From Streptomyces viridochromogenes DSM 40736 (GTDB lineage: Bacteria > Actinomycetota > Actinomycetes > Streptomycetales > Streptomycetaceae): DNA of 64,000 bases. The notes beneath the pieces were generated by a model. It saw only the letters and a program-made list of their open reading frames with translations, was not told where the DNA came from and did not search any database. Of this stretch, positions 29,016 to 37,377 are shown in pieces. Numbering within the stretch: the first letter of the stretch is position 1; each line of letters opens with the position of its first letter. Location of the stretch: the NCBI RefSeq assembly GCF_000158955.1, contig NZ_GG657757.1, positions 3,553,827 to 3,617,826 on the forward strand, given 5' to 3'. Made by a program: the position numbers and the translations under genes.

Positions 29016-30233
29016 ATGCCCGAAGCCGTGATCGTCTCAGCCGCCCGCTCCCCCATCGGCCGCGCCGTCAAGGGCTCCCTCAAGGACATACGCCCGGACG
29101 ACCTCGCCGCCACCATCGTGCAGGCCGCCCTCGCGAAGGTCCCCGAGCTGGACCCGAAGGACATCGACGACCTGATGCTCGGCTGCGGCCTGCCCGGCGG
29201 CGAGCAGGGCCACAACCTCGGCCGCATCGTGGCCGTACAGATGGGCATGGACCACCTGCCGGGCTGTACCGTCACCCGGTACTGCTCCTCGTCCCTGCAG
29301 ACCTCCCGCATGGCCCTGCACGCCATCAAGGCCGGCGAGGGCGACGTCTTCATCTCGGCCGGTGTCGAGACGGTCTCCCGGTACGCGTTCGGCAGCTCCG
29401 ACATGCCCGGCACGCACAACCCGCTCTTCGCCGACGCCGAGGCCCGCACCGCCGAGACCGCCCAGTCCGAGGGCTCCTCCTGGCACGACCCGCGCGAGGA
29501 CGGCCTGCTGCCCGACCCGTACATCACGATGGGCCAGACCGCCGAGAACCTGGCCCGCGCCAAGGGCGTCACCCGCCAGGACATGGACGAGTTCGGCGTC
29601 CGCTCGCAGAACCTCGCCGAAGAGGCCATCAAGAACGGCTTCTGGGAGCGCGAGATCACCCCGGTGACCCTCCCCGACGGCACGGTCGTCGCCAAGGACG
29701 ACGGGCCTCGCGCCGGCGTCACCCTGGAGGCCGTCCAGGGCCTCAAGCCGGTCTTCCGCCCCGACGGCCTGGTCACGGCCGGCAACTGCTGCCCGCTGAA
29801 CGACGGCGCCGCCGCGCTCGTCGTCATGTCCGACACCAAGGCCCGCGAGCTCGGCCTCACCCCGCTCGCCCGGATCGTGTCGACCGGCGTCTCCGGCCTC
29901 TCCCCCGAGATCATGGGCCTCGGTCCGGTCGAGGCGAGCAAGCAGGCCCTCAAGCGGGCCGGGCTGACCATCGACGACATCGACCTGGTGGAGATCAACG
30001 AGGCGTTCGCCGCCCAGGTGATCCCCTCCTACCGCGACCTCGGCATCCCGCTGGAGAAGCTGAACGTCAACGGCGGCGCCATCGCCGTCGGCCACCCCTT
30101 CGGCATGACCGGCGCCCGCATCACCACCACGCTCATCAACTCGCTCCAGTTCCACGACAAGCAGTTCGGCCTGGAGACGATGTGCGTCGGCGGCGGCCAG
30201 GGCATGGCCATGGTCATCGAGCGCCTCAGCTGA
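29016..30233 (+). CDS. Acetyl-CoA C-acyltransferase (thiolase)
   Basis: 405 residues. Thiolase motifs: nucleophilic cysteine in [11 protein letters not shown] (about residue 89), [17 protein letters not shown] with the catalytic His, and the second active-site cysteine in CVGGGQGMA. Acts in beta-oxidation or acetoacetyl-CoA formation. The ATG at 29016 follows GGAG by 5 nt; a GTG one codon earlier is possible. Single gene, ended by a hairpin terminator. Confidence 0.94.
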   Translation: MPEAVIVSAARSPIGRAVKGSLKDIRPDDLAATIVQAALAKVPELDPKDIDDLMLGCGLPGGEQGHNLGRIVAVQMGMDHLPGCTVTRYCSSSLQTSRMALHAIKAGEGDVFISAGVETVSRYAFGSSDMPGTHNPLFADAEARTAETAQSEGSSWHDPREDGLLPDPYITMGQTAENLARAKGVTRQDMDEFGVRSQNLAEEAIKNGFWEREITPVTLPDGTVVAKDDGPRAGVTLEAVQGLKPVFRPDGLVTAGNCCPLNDGAAALVVMSDTKARELGLTPLARIVSTGVSGLSPEIMGLGPVEASKQALKRAGLTIDDIDLVEINEAFAAQVIPSYRDLGIPLEKLNVNGGAIAVGHPFGMTGARITTTLINSLQFHDKQFGLETMCVGGGQGMAMVIERLS

Positions 30234-30274
30234 GCGCCGCACCGTAGCCGCAGCGGCACCGCCCGTGAGGCAAT

Positions 30275-30315
30275 GGCCCAGAACCCGGAAAGCACCAGGG
30301 TTCTGGGCCGTTTTG
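30275..30315 (+). terminator. Terminator after thiolase
   Basis: A 12-bp stem, GGCCCAGAACCC / GGGTTCTGGGCC, with an 11-nt loop followed by GTTTTGTG. Confidence 0.88.
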
Positions 30316-30335
30316 TGATCCAATCTCCCCCAGGA

Positions 30336-30376
30336 TGTGACCTATCTCCCTCTACTCGGGGAGATTCCCAGGTCAC
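30336..30376. repeat. Compound inverted repeat upstream of a membrane-anchored protein gene
   Basis: Outer arms TGTGACCT / AGGTCACA and inner arms ATCTCCC / GGGAGAT are nested around an 8-nt centre, with a 4-nt bulge on the right. A further GGTCACA follows at once. It lies in the 221-bp gap after the thiolase terminator, so it is most likely regulatory for the gene at 30507. Confidence 0.6.
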
Positions 30377-30506
30377 AGTGGTCACACCCCCTCCCCCGAG
30401 ACCGAAGCCCTGTCCGTTTCGTGACGTTACGCACTGACAGCTGCTTAGTCCGCCCTTCAAGCTGATGTAGGAAGTCGGGGGTCGACTTTGAACCGGGAGT
30501 ACGTCA

Positions 30507-31286
30507 GTGAGCGCCATGCCGATCGCGTTGCTGGTCACCACGGCCGCCACGGGCGCCGTGGGTGTCGCCGTCCTGCGCACCGTCCTGCAGCTGCGCCGAC
30601 AGGTCGCCGCCCTGCACACCGCGCTGGCCGAGAACCGCGCCGCCATGACCCGCGCCCTGCTGCCCGCCGCCCGTACCGCTGACGCGGACGAGATACGGGC
30701 CGCCGTGGCCGCGGCGCTCGCCGAGGAGCGGGAGCGCGAGCTCGCCGAGGCGCGGGCGTTCTGGGCCGCCCAGGAGACCCGTGACGCCTCCGACGCGCCG
30801 TCGCTGCTGGGCCTGCCCGAGACCGACCTTTTCCTGCCCCGGCAGTCCGATTTCGCGGGTCTGGAGCCGGTGTCCGAGCCCGGCGCGGACACCGAGGAGC
30901 CGGCCGGCGAGTCCGCCGAGCTGGCCGCGGCCCGTCGCCGCCACCCCTCCCACCCGGACTTCGTGCCGAACCCCTCGCCCGTGGTGAACGACCACGAGCG
31001 CACGGTCGCCACCCTGGAGGAGCTGGCCGCCTCCCGCGTCGAACTGACGGACGTCCGCCCGGGCCCCCTGGGCACCCTCGACGTCTACGTCTTCGCCGAC
31101 GGCACGACCCTGTGCATGACCCCGGGCCACCGCGAGACCGCGGAACGCCTCGCCACCGCCCTGCGCACAGGCAAGACCCCGACCCTCCTGGGCGGCTCGG
31201 GCGTATCAGGCGCGTACTCACTCACGTTCGAGTGCGGCGAGGAGAACGTCTACATCCTGGCGGACCGGGTCATCGCTTCCCTATAG
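30507..31286 (+). CDS. Membrane-anchored protein with coiled coil, unknown function
   Basis: 259 residues. One N-terminal transmembrane helix ([22 protein letters not shown]), a helical/charged stretch ([26 protein letters not shown]), an acidic linker, and a C-terminal globular part ([29 protein letters not shown]...[12 protein letters not shown]). No family is recognised. The GTG at 30507 has GGGAG 7 nt upstream; ATG 30516 is an alternative. Confidence 0.75.
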   Translation: MSAMPIALLVTTAATGAVGVAVLRTVLQLRRQVAALHTALAENRAAMTRALLPAARTADADEIRAAVAAALAEERERELAEARAFWAAQETRDASDAPSLLGLPETDLFLPRQSDFAGLEPVSEPGADTEEPAGESAELAAARRRHPSHPDFVPNPSPVVNDHERTVATLEELAASRVELTDVRPGPLGTLDVYVFADGTTLCMTPGHRETAERLATALRTGKTPTLLGGSGVSGAYSLTFECGEENVYILADRVIASL

Positions 31287-31379
31287 GGAAGCGCCCCCAA
31301 GGGGCGCGGGGCTGTATCGATGTGCGGCTCCGCCGCGCGGGCGCGACAAGCCACACACAACCCGCACCCGCGCACGGCG

Positions 31380-31691
31380 CTAAACCCCCGCCCGCTTCTG
31401 CGCCTCCTCCACCACCCTCACGGCGTCGTCGACGTCCGACGCACTGGGAATCACGACCGCCAGATCATGCCCGGCCACGGTGATCTGATCTGCGGCAGCA
31501 AACATCCCCGCATCGGGCATCTCCCGAGGCTCCACCCCCGGTTCCTCCAGAGCCTGCGCCCTGCGGGCCAACTCCCGGGCCAGCCCGAGAGCCTCGGCGG
31601 CAGCGCCCCGCTGCAGCCGACTCTGGGGCGCAGCCCTCAAACGATCGGCGAAGTGATCCACCGCACGGGTCAGAGGCGTCGTATCAACCAC
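31380..31691 (-). CDS. Small conserved-looking protein, unknown function
   Basis: About 103 residues from the GTG at 31691 (VVDTTPLTRAVDHFADRL). It is helical in the first part and then has a beta-rich end (AADQITVAGHDLAVVIPSASDVDDAVRVVEEAQKR). The frame stays open 16 codons further upstream, so the start is uncertain. It is convergent with the gene at 30507 and divergent from the DUF4287 gene. No function is proposed. Confidence 0.6.
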   Translation of the reverse strand: MVDTTPLTRAVDHFADRLRAAPQSRLQRGAAAEALGLARELARRAQALEEPGVEPREMPDAGMFAAADQITVAGHDLAVVIPSASDVDDAVRVVEEAQKRAGV

Positions 31692-31792
31692 GTCGCGAGC
31701 GTACGCGTCGCACCGGGACTGTTGCCAACGGGCGAACACTCAGGCACCGTGACCTGAAGGACCGGCTTACATCCCAGCGTCCGGAGGCGCCG

Positions 31793-32023
31793 ATGTCCCA
31801 AGTCTTCTCCGAAGAGACTCATCGCAACATGCTCGCCCGCATCCCCCACTGCACCGGTCGTCAGATCTCCGACTGGCTGCGCACCGTCGACGAAGGCCCG
31901 GCGCTCTTCCGCTTCGAGGAAAAGGTCAGCTGGCTCCGGCACGAACACAACCTGGCGTACGGCCACGCCAAGGCGATCGTCCACGAGTACGACCTGAGGA
32001 GGGCCGCGCGCAAACTGCTCTGA
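31793..32023 (+). CDS. DUF4287-domain protein
   Basis: 76 residues matching the short DUF4287 pattern: TGRQISDWLRTVDEG and VSWLRHEHNLAYGHAKAIVHEYDL. The function of the family is unknown; the fold is compact and helical, and nucleic-acid association has been guessed from similar domains. Monocistronic with a terminator directly behind. Confidence 0.85.
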   Translation: MSQVFSEETHRNMLARIPHCTGRQISDWLRTVDEGPALFRFEEKVSWLRHEHNLAYGHAKAIVHEYDLRRAARKLL

Positions 32024-32036
32024 GCGCGCGAACGAC

Positions 32037-32064
32037 AAGGGCCCCGGTCGAAGCCGGGGCCCTT
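32037..32064. terminator. Bidirectional terminator hairpin
   Basis: An 11-bp stem, AAGGGCCCCGG / CCGGGGCCCTT, with a 6-nt loop between the DUF4287 gene and the convergent Bax-inhibitor gene. Confidence 0.88.
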
Positions 32065-32084
32065 TCGCGTACGACCGTCGAGGA

Positions 32085-32993
32085 CTAGTCGTTGCTGTTG
32101 AGGATCGAGATGAGCCTCAGGAACTCCATGTAGATCCACACCAGCGTCAGCGTCAGGCCGAAGGCCGCGAGCCACGCCTCCTCGCGCGGGGCGCCGTAGG
32201 CGACGCCGTCCTCGACCTGCTTGAAGTCCAGGGCGAGGAAGCAGGCGCCGAGGATGATGCCGATGACGCCGAAGACGACACCGAGGGCACCACTGCGGAA
32301 GCCGAGGCCGTCACCGCCGCCGAACACCGCGAACAGCAGGTTCACGGTCATCAGCAGGATGAAGCCGAGCGCGGCCGCCATCACGAAGCCGTAGAAGCGC
32401 CGGTTGACGCGGATCCAGCCGGCCTTGTAGGCGATCAGCACACCGGCGAAGACCGCCATGGTGCCGATCACCGCCTGCATGGCGGCGCCGTCGGCGATGC
32501 GGTTGTCGACGATGTTGGACACGACGCCGAGGAAGACACCCTCGAACGCGGCGTACGTCAGGATCAGCGCGGGCGAGGCCTTGCGCTTGAAGGACTGCAC
32601 GAACGCCAGGACCATGCCGATCAGCGCGGCGCCGATGCCGATGCCGTAGCTACGGCTGATGTTGGCGTCGTCGACCGGCAGCAGGGCCCAGGAGAGCGCC
32701 GCGGTGAGGATGAGCACACCGAGCGTGCTCGCCGTGCGCAGGACGACGTCGTCGATGGTCATCCGGCCGGTGGTGGCCGGAGCCTGCGGCGGTGCGCCGT
32801 ACTGCAGGTCCTGCTGGGCGTAGGGGTTCTGCGCGTACGGGTTCTGCGCGTACGGGGCGCCCGTCGGCTGGGCGTACGGGTTGCCCTGCGTGGCAACAGC
32901 GGGACCCCCGGCCTGCGGCGCGGTGTTGAAGCCCGCGTAGCCGTTGTCGCGGCTGAACCCCCGTCGCGAGAAGACCGGGTTTCTGCTCCTCAT
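32085..32993 (-). CDS. Bax inhibitor-1/YccA-family membrane protein
   Basis: 302 residues. The N-terminal ~80 are soluble and rich in Ala/Pro/Gln/Tyr, with NPYAQ repeats (NPYAQPTG, NPYAQ, NPYAQ), followed by seven hydrophobic helices with the family pattern AAFEGVFLGVVSNIVD and the C-terminal WLAAFGLTLTLVWIYMEFLRLISIL. The ATG at 32993 follows GGAGGAG. YccA-like proteins modulate membrane proteases or act as ion leak channels; the role here is unknown. Confidence 0.9.
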   Translation of the reverse strand: MRSRNPVFSRRGFSRDNGYAGFNTAPQAGGPAVATQGNPYAQPTGAPYAQNPYAQNPYAQQDLQYGAPPQAPATTGRMTIDDVVLRTASTLGVLILTAALSWALLPVDDANISRSYGIGIGAALIGMVLAFVQSFKRKASPALILTYAAFEGVFLGVVSNIVDNRIADGAAMQAVIGTMAVFAGVLIAYKAGWIRVNRRFYGFVMAAALGFILLMTVNLLFAVFGGGDGLGFRSGALGVVFGVIGIILGACFLALDFKQVEDGVAYGAPREEAWLAAFGLTLTLVWIYMEFLRLISILNSND

Positions 32994-33145
32994 TTCACTC
33001 CTCCATGGCCACCGTGCGTGGCCTTGGCTCAAGAGTAATAGGTAGGCAAAGGATTGACCCTAGTGCTTGGGGAGGATCTTTCCCTCGTCGTGGTGCGCAA
33101 CACGCTACGCCGCCTCGTGATTCCCCTCACTGGAGGGGGGGTTCC

Positions 33146-34324
33146 TCATCCGCCGAACGGGAAACCCGTGTAGCCCTCGGCCAGGTCGGTCTCGGCGGCC
33201 CGCGAGGAGGCGATGCGCTCCAGTCGGGCGAGCTGGAGCCGGTCCTCGAAGCCGGTCGCGCCGGGGGCCCGGTGCAGGAGGGTCGTCATGTCGTAGGAGA
33301 ACCGCTCGGCCTGCCAGATCCGGCGCAGGCAGGTCTCCGAGTAGGCGTCGAGCAGGTCGGGTGAGCCGGTTTCCTGCTGGTGGGTCAGGGCCCGGGCGAA
33401 CGTCACGACGTCACCGACAGCGAGGTTCAGCCCCTTGGCCCCGGTCGGTGGCACGATGTGGGCCGCGTCACCGGCGAGGAAGAGGCGGCCGTGGCGCATG
33501 GGCTCGTGGACGTAGGAGCGCATGGGCGTCACCGACTTCTGCGTGATCGGGCCGCGCTCCAGGCGCCAGTCGTCGGCGGTCTCGAAACGGCGCCCCAGCT
33601 CGTCCCAGATCTCCTCGTCGCTCCACTCCCCGGCGTCCGTGCCGTCGGGCACCTGGAGGTAGAGGCGGGAGACGGACGGCGACCGCATGGACAGCAGGGC
33701 GAAGCCGCGGTCGTGGCGGGCGTAGACCAGCTCGTCGTGCGAGGGCGGCACGTCGGCGAGGATGCCGAGCCAGCCGAAGGGGTACGTCCGTTCGAAGACC
33801 TGGACCAGTTCGGCGGGGATGGCCTTGCGCGCCACGCCCCAGAAGCCGTCGCAGCCGACGACGTACGCACACTCCAGCACGTCCTCGCGGCCCTCGCGCC
33901 GGAAGCGGACGCGCGGGGCGTCGGTGTCCGCGCCCTCGACGGCCAGTGCCTCCGCCTCGAACAGCAGCGGGCCGCCGTCCTGGAGTTGGAGGGCGATGAG
34001 GTCCTTGCAGACCTCGGTCTGGGCGTAGACCGTCACGGACCGGCCGCCGGTGAGGGCGGGGAAGTCGACGCGGTGGCGCCTGCGGTCGAAGCGGAGTTCG
34101 ATGCCGTCGTGGCGCAGACCCTCGCGGTCCATGCGCTCACCGGCACCGGCCGCGCGCAGTACGTCCGCCGTCCCCTGCTCCAGGATCCCGGCCCGCTGCC
34201 GCCGTTCGACATAGGCGCGGTCGCGGCTCTCCAGGACGACCGAGTCGATGCCGGCGTTGTGGAGCAGCCGGGCCAGGAGGAGGCCGGCCGGGCCCGCTCC
34301 GAGGATGCCGACGGTGGCGCGCAT
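33146..34324 (-). CDS. pobA: 4-hydroxybenzoate 3-monooxygenase PobA
   Basis: 392 residues, the family length. FAD/NADPH aromatic hydroxylase converting 4-hydroxybenzoate to protocatechuate. Motifs: Rossmann GILGAGPAGLLLARLL, the DG segment VVGCDGFWGVAR, GD motif FLAGDAAHIVPPTGAKGLN, and the p-hydroxybenzoate-type N-terminus ESRDRAYVERRQRAGILEQG. Upstream is a palindrome that could bind its regulator. Before the island entered, the tRNA-Leu gene and pobA would have been neighbours. Confidence 0.94.
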   Translation of the reverse strand: MRATVGILGAGPAGLLLARLLHNAGIDSVVLESRDRAYVERRQRAGILEQGTADVLRAAGAGERMDREGLRHDGIELRFDRRRHRVDFPALTGGRSVTVYAQTEVCKDLIALQLQDGGPLLFEAEALAVEGADTDAPRVRFRREGREDVLECAYVVGCDGFWGVARKAIPAELVQVFERTYPFGWLGILADVPPSHDELVYARHDRGFALLSMRSPSVSRLYLQVPDGTDAGEWSDEEIWDELGRRFETADDWRLERGPITQKSVTPMRSYVHEPMRHGRLFLAGDAAHIVPPTGAKGLNLAVGDVVTFARALTHQQETGSPDLLDAYSETCLRRIWQAERFSYDMTTLLHRAPGATGFEDRLQLARLERIASSRAAETDLAEGYTGFPFGG

Positions 34325-34382
34325 CGGGCACCTTCTCTCTCAGGTTCATGGAGTGCGTCCGCCCGCAATGCGCGTGCGTTCG

Positions 34383-34406
34383 CACAGTGAAAATTATTTC
34401 ACTGTG
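34383..34406. promoter_or_regulatory. Perfect palindrome upstream of pobA
   Basis: Arms CACAGTGAAA and TTTCACTGTG are separated by ATTA, 59-82 bp upstream of the pobA start. A related copy occurs at 40607-40626 next to the tRNA, so the palindrome is part of the extended att region as well as a possible pobA operator. Confidence 0.65.
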
Positions 34407-34417
34407 TTCGGATGTGA

Positions 34418-34507
34418 GTTTCCGACGGCATGCGCCCGCTGTCAACGGGCATGCCGTGAACTCTTCAATGAACCATGCAGGGGTCGGAAGGTGCCCGGAG
34501 CCGGACT
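34418..34507. repeat. attL: left copy of the 90-bp direct repeat
   Basis: Identical to 40634-40723. It includes 75 bp of tRNA-Leu 3' flank and the last ~16 nt of the tRNA. Identity breaks at 34508 (T for C in the T-loop), then resumes for five bases. This copy has no functional tRNA. Confidence 0.85.
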
Positions 34508-34811
34508 TGAACCCTTGCGGGCCAAGGCTCTGACCTGCGACGACTCCGCGACCAGCGGTTTTCATCCCTCCTCAGCCCCCCTCAGACCTCCCGTGCGCCC
34601 ATCCTTGGGCGCACTGGACGCACGCCTCCTATGCAGGGGAGGACAGCTCTGGACCGTCCTGCATGCGCCCTATTGCGTCCGTGCGCCCGCCGGAGGACCG
34701 TGGCATCCCCGACTAGGCGGATGCGTGCAGTCTCCAAGAGGCACCCGAAAGCGGTAAGCGCTTCAGTGGTCTGACGACTGTTCACCGCGCGGCGCCCTCC
34801 AGAGCGGACCG
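34508..34811. other. Repeat-rich non-coding left end of the island
   Basis: No gene is visible between attL and the first GNAT gene. A perfect 9-bp inverted repeat GTGCGCCCA / TGGGCGCAC (4-nt loop) lies near 34590-34612. An ATGCAGG / CCTGCAT pair lies near 34632-34668. The octamer GTGCGCCC recurs further right near 34680. Possible arm-type or regulatory sites. Confidence 0.5.
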
Positions 34812-35684
34812 TCAGACGTCTCTCTGGTTCACGAACCCTAGGGACGCCAAACCCTCCGCCCGGCACAGCCGGTCGGACGCGCCGCCGACCTCCGTCTGCA
34901 GAAGCTGATACGCGGCACCCTGCTGGTAGCCCCAGTGCATCGCCGCCCGCCACAGAGCCCGCCCGTATCCGTCCCCCCGGTACTCCGGCAGCACGCCGAA
35001 GTACTGGGGCAGCTGGCGCACCGCGCCAGCCGGGTCGGCCATCGTCTCCATGGGGCCGATGGCGCCGGCCACGCGGCCCCCGTGGAGGACCGTGAGGACC
35101 GGGCCTACCGTCCCCGCCTGCATCTGCTCATGGAGGAACGCGAACCCGTCGGCCGCCATCCGTTCCGCGAACTCCGCGAACCCCTCCTCCTCCCGGAGCT
35201 GCTTGTCGTGGTGGACCTCCACGGCCGGCACCCCTCCCGGCCCCTGGGCGAAGTCCTTCAGCTGCACACGGGTCCCGACACCCCGGGCGTACGCCTCGGG
35301 CTGCTCGGGGCCTAGGAACCACACCACACGGGCCTTGGCGGCAGCGTGAACGGCGGCCAGCTTGCGGGCCAGGTCGGCGCCGGCGGTCAGGCTGTCCGGC
35401 TCCGCCCCGTACACATGGACCTTGACGACCCCGGCGCCGCGCTCCAGGAGGGTCGGCACGAGCGTCTGCGTCCGGTCGTGCTCAATGGCGTCCACGAGGA
35501 CGCTCTCCGCCTTGACGGGCGACCAGCGGCGGTCCTTGTCGTAAGGGAGGAAGCGGCCGGTGCCGGCGACCTCCACGACCGCCTCGAACATGTCAGGGAC
35601 GGGGTCGCCCGGGCGGACCGGGCCAAGAGTCGGCACGTACGGCACGGGCATCACGGGCTCCATCCAGCCCCAGTGAAAGCGCAT
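34812..35684 (-). CDS. GNAT-family N-acetyltransferase of the island cluster
   Basis: 290 residues. The C-terminal half carries GNAT motif A, QYFGVLPEYRGDGYGRALWRAAMHWG (seen as VLPEYRGDGYG, the acetyl-CoA pyrophosphate loop), and GPVLTVLHGGRVAGAIGP as the preceding strand pair. The first ~150 residues are a separate alpha/beta region (VKVHVYGAEPDSLTAGADLARKLAAVHAAAKARVVWFLG), itself perhaps a degenerate GNAT fold. It lies downstream of the precursor-like peptide on the same strand, so N-acylation of the modified peptide or self-protection are both possible. Confidence 0.8.
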   Translation of the reverse strand: MRFHWGWMEPVMPVPYVPTLGPVRPGDPVPDMFEAVVEVAGTGRFLPYDKDRRWSPVKAESVLVDAIEHDRTQTLVPTLLERGAGVVKVHVYGAEPDSLTAGADLARKLAAVHAAAKARVVWFLGPEQPEAYARGVGTRVQLKDFAQGPGGVPAVEVHHDKQLREEEGFAEFAERMAADGFAFLHEQMQAGTVGPVLTVLHGGRVAGAIGPMETMADPAGAVRQLPQYFGVLPEYRGDGYGRALWRAAMHWGYQQGAAYQLLQTEVGGASDRLCRAEGLASLGFVNQRDV

Positions 35685-35715
35685 GACCGCACGCTACCCA
35701 CCCGGCGCGCATGCC

Positions 35716-35749
35716 GCAGGCCCCGACCGGAACTGCTGGCGGGGCCTGC
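35716..35749 (-). terminator. Hairpin between the precursor-like gene and the GNAT gene
   Basis: A perfect 10-bp stem, GCAGGCCCCG / CGGGGCCTGC, with a 14-nt loop and no T-run. It is placed where an attenuator would let the short peptide be made in excess over the downstream enzyme. Confidence 0.6.
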
Positions 35750-35770
35750 GTTCATGACCGGACGCGGCCG

Positions 35771-35968
35771 CTAGTGCGGGTTGTCGTCACCGGCGGCACA
35801 GCTGCACTTGGCACTGTCCATGACGGTGTCCATGTCCGCGATCCCGGTGACCGTCCTCACCGGAGGCACCGCCGCGAGGACGGGCCGGGTGAAGTACGGC
35901 TCGCTGCTCCCGGGGCCGTCGCCCGGGAGAGGACGGCGCGGCGAGATCTCGACTGCTACAGCGGTCAT
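35771..35968 (-). CDS. Candidate RiPP precursor peptide ending in CSCAAGDDNPH
   Basis: 65 residues starting at ATG 35968, only 3 nt after the radical SAM stop codon, with AGG upstream inside the end of that gene. Residues 1-54 form a cysteine-free, leader-like region (ending ADMDTVMDSAK); the only cysteines are C55 and C57 in the terminal CSCAAGDDNPH. Size, position, cysteine clustering at the C-terminus and the adjacent SPASM enzyme fit a modified-peptide precursor. The chemistry (thioether, Cys-His or other crosslink, or metal binding) is unknown. No described family is recognised. Confidence 0.7.
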   Translation of the reverse strand: MTAVAVEISPRRPLPGDGPGSSEPYFTRPVLAAVPPVRTVTGIADMDTVMDSAKCSCAAGDDNPH

Positions 35969-35971
35969 CGC

Positions 35972-37090
35972 TCAACCTGCTTTCTTATCTCCGTGCTGGC
36001 AGTAAGCGGCCAGCGGCGCCTTCGCCTCCTGGTAGTGCTTAGCCAGGGGCCTGCACACGCGGCAGGAACCGGCCAGGGTGCATCCCGAGCACCCGCCGGT
36101 GCGAAGCATGAGGCGGTCAGCGATCGCGCCCAGCCGGGCCAGGCCCTCGATGCCCTCATGGGGCAGGCTGATCTGATCGTCACGACCGATCTTGCAGATG
36201 GACACCAGCCCGTGCGGGTCCATGTGAAAGAAGGTGTGGCCGGCGTTGCAGCCGGTGAAGGTCTTGCGGACCCGGAGGTGCTCGGCGGACTGCGCGGTGA
36301 GGACTTCCCCGCCGCCGTAGATCGTCGGCGTGATGTTCGTGAACACCTCGTACTCGACGCCCCAGCCCCGGCAGAGGTCGATCATGGCCTGTTCCTCGTG
36401 ACCGTTGTCCTCCGTCACGACGATGGACATGCGGAGCGGCAGCCGGGCGTGCCGGGCGGCGTTCATGCCCTGAACGAACTGGTCCCACGCGCCCTCGCGC
36501 TGCGTCAGCTCGTCATAGCTGCGCTTCGTCGCTCCGTACACCGACACCGTCACCCGGTACGGCGGGCGCTCCGCGAACATGTCGAGGAGGTTCTGCCGCC
36601 ACAGCAGGGAGGCGTTCGTCGAGACCGTGATCATCATGCCGTGGTCCCACGCGTGCCGGTAGGACCGCATGAAGTCCTTGTCGACGGTCGGCTCCCCGCC
36701 GGTCACCTGGAGGAACAGCACCCCCGCCTCCGCCATGACGTCCAGGCACCGGCGCTTGTCCTCCCACGGCATCCCGGAGTTCATCTTCAGCCCGAGATAG
36801 CAGTGCTTGCACGCGTAGTTACAGCCCAGGTTGATCTCCCAACTGGCCTTGCCGTACCCCCACGTCGAGGGCTGGCGGACGAGCAGGAACTCACCGGCCG
36901 GGCGGCCGGTCACGCCCAGGTCGTCCCACTGCTCGCGGACGGCGTCGGCCAGCCAGGCCGGGGCCGGCGCGGCCGGGTCGAGGACGCGCAGCTCCTCGTA
37001 ACGGTCCACGGGCAGCAGGGCACCACCGCGGCTCCCCGGCCGTACGAGGACGTGCTGCTCCAGAAACGGACTGGCGATCACGGAATGCAT
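35972..37090 (-). CDS. Radical SAM/SPASM peptide-modifying enzyme
   Basis: 372 residues. Radical SAM cluster CxxxCxxC is C90-C94-C97 in NLGCNYACKHCYLG; GGEP is at 131-134. The SPASM region has C281 (GCNAGHTFFHMDPHG), C299, C334, C337, C343, C346 and C364, enough for two auxiliary [4Fe-4S] clusters. The ~85 residues before the cluster could hold a diverged precursor-binding domain. The ATG at 37090 follows GGAG by 6 nt; the frame is open far upstream but with poor codon bias. It should act on the peptide encoded 3 nt downstream. Confidence 0.92.
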   Translation of the reverse strand: MHSVIASPFLEQHVLVRPGSRGGALLPVDRYEELRVLDPAAPAPAWLADAVREQWDDLGVTGRPAGEFLLVRQPSTWGYGKASWEINLGCNYACKHCYLGLKMNSGMPWEDKRRCLDVMAEAGVLFLQVTGGEPTVDKDFMRSYRHAWDHGMMITVSTNASLLWRQNLLDMFAERPPYRVTVSVYGATKRSYDELTQREGAWDQFVQGMNAARHARLPLRMSIVVTEDNGHEEQAMIDLCRGWGVEYEVFTNITPTIYGGGEVLTAQSAEHLRVRKTFTGCNAGHTFFHMDPHGLVSICKIGRDDQISLPHEGIEGLARLGAIADRLMLRTGGCSGCTLAGSCRVCRPLAKHYQEAKAPLAAYCQHGDKKAG

Positions 37091-37377
37091 GCAGGCTCCA
37101 AGAGTGAGTCGGTCGCTCAGGTCGGGGGCGGGAGTCCGGGGAGGACGGCCCCGGCCGCACGGTCGGCCGGGGCCCTCGCCCCGGCGCCGCCCTCCCCCAG
37201 GAGGGACACCGGGACGATGTCCCGCCCCGGGCCGGGACCGTCCACAGTGGGAGGAGGGCGGAGGTCGGGCGCCGGACTCCATCGGCGTCATGCCGGCCAG
37301 GGGCGGGAGTTCAGAGGTGGAGGCAGTAGCCAGAGCGGTGCCGACCACCATGCAGGCGACCGCCTCCGTACGGGCTG
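37091..37377. other. Leader region upstream of the radical SAM gene
   Basis: 287 bp of GC-rich sequence. A 42-codon GTG frame on the minus strand (37117-37245) has strong GC3 bias but no ribosome-binding site, so it is not called. A GGGCCGGGGCCC-like run near 37160-37170 and a CGGGACGATGTCCCG hairpin near 37209-37223 may structure the leader. Confidence 0.35.

Noticed and set aside
34508..34811. Remnant of an integrase gene next to attL
   Set aside because: No tyrosine- or serine-recombinase motif found in any frame of this 304-bp stretch.
37117..37245. 42-codon GTG frame with strong GC3 bias just before the radical SAM gene, considered as a second precursor
   Set aside because: No ribosome-binding site, no cysteines or aromatic core residues, and a hairpin-rich GC leader can give the same bias by chance.
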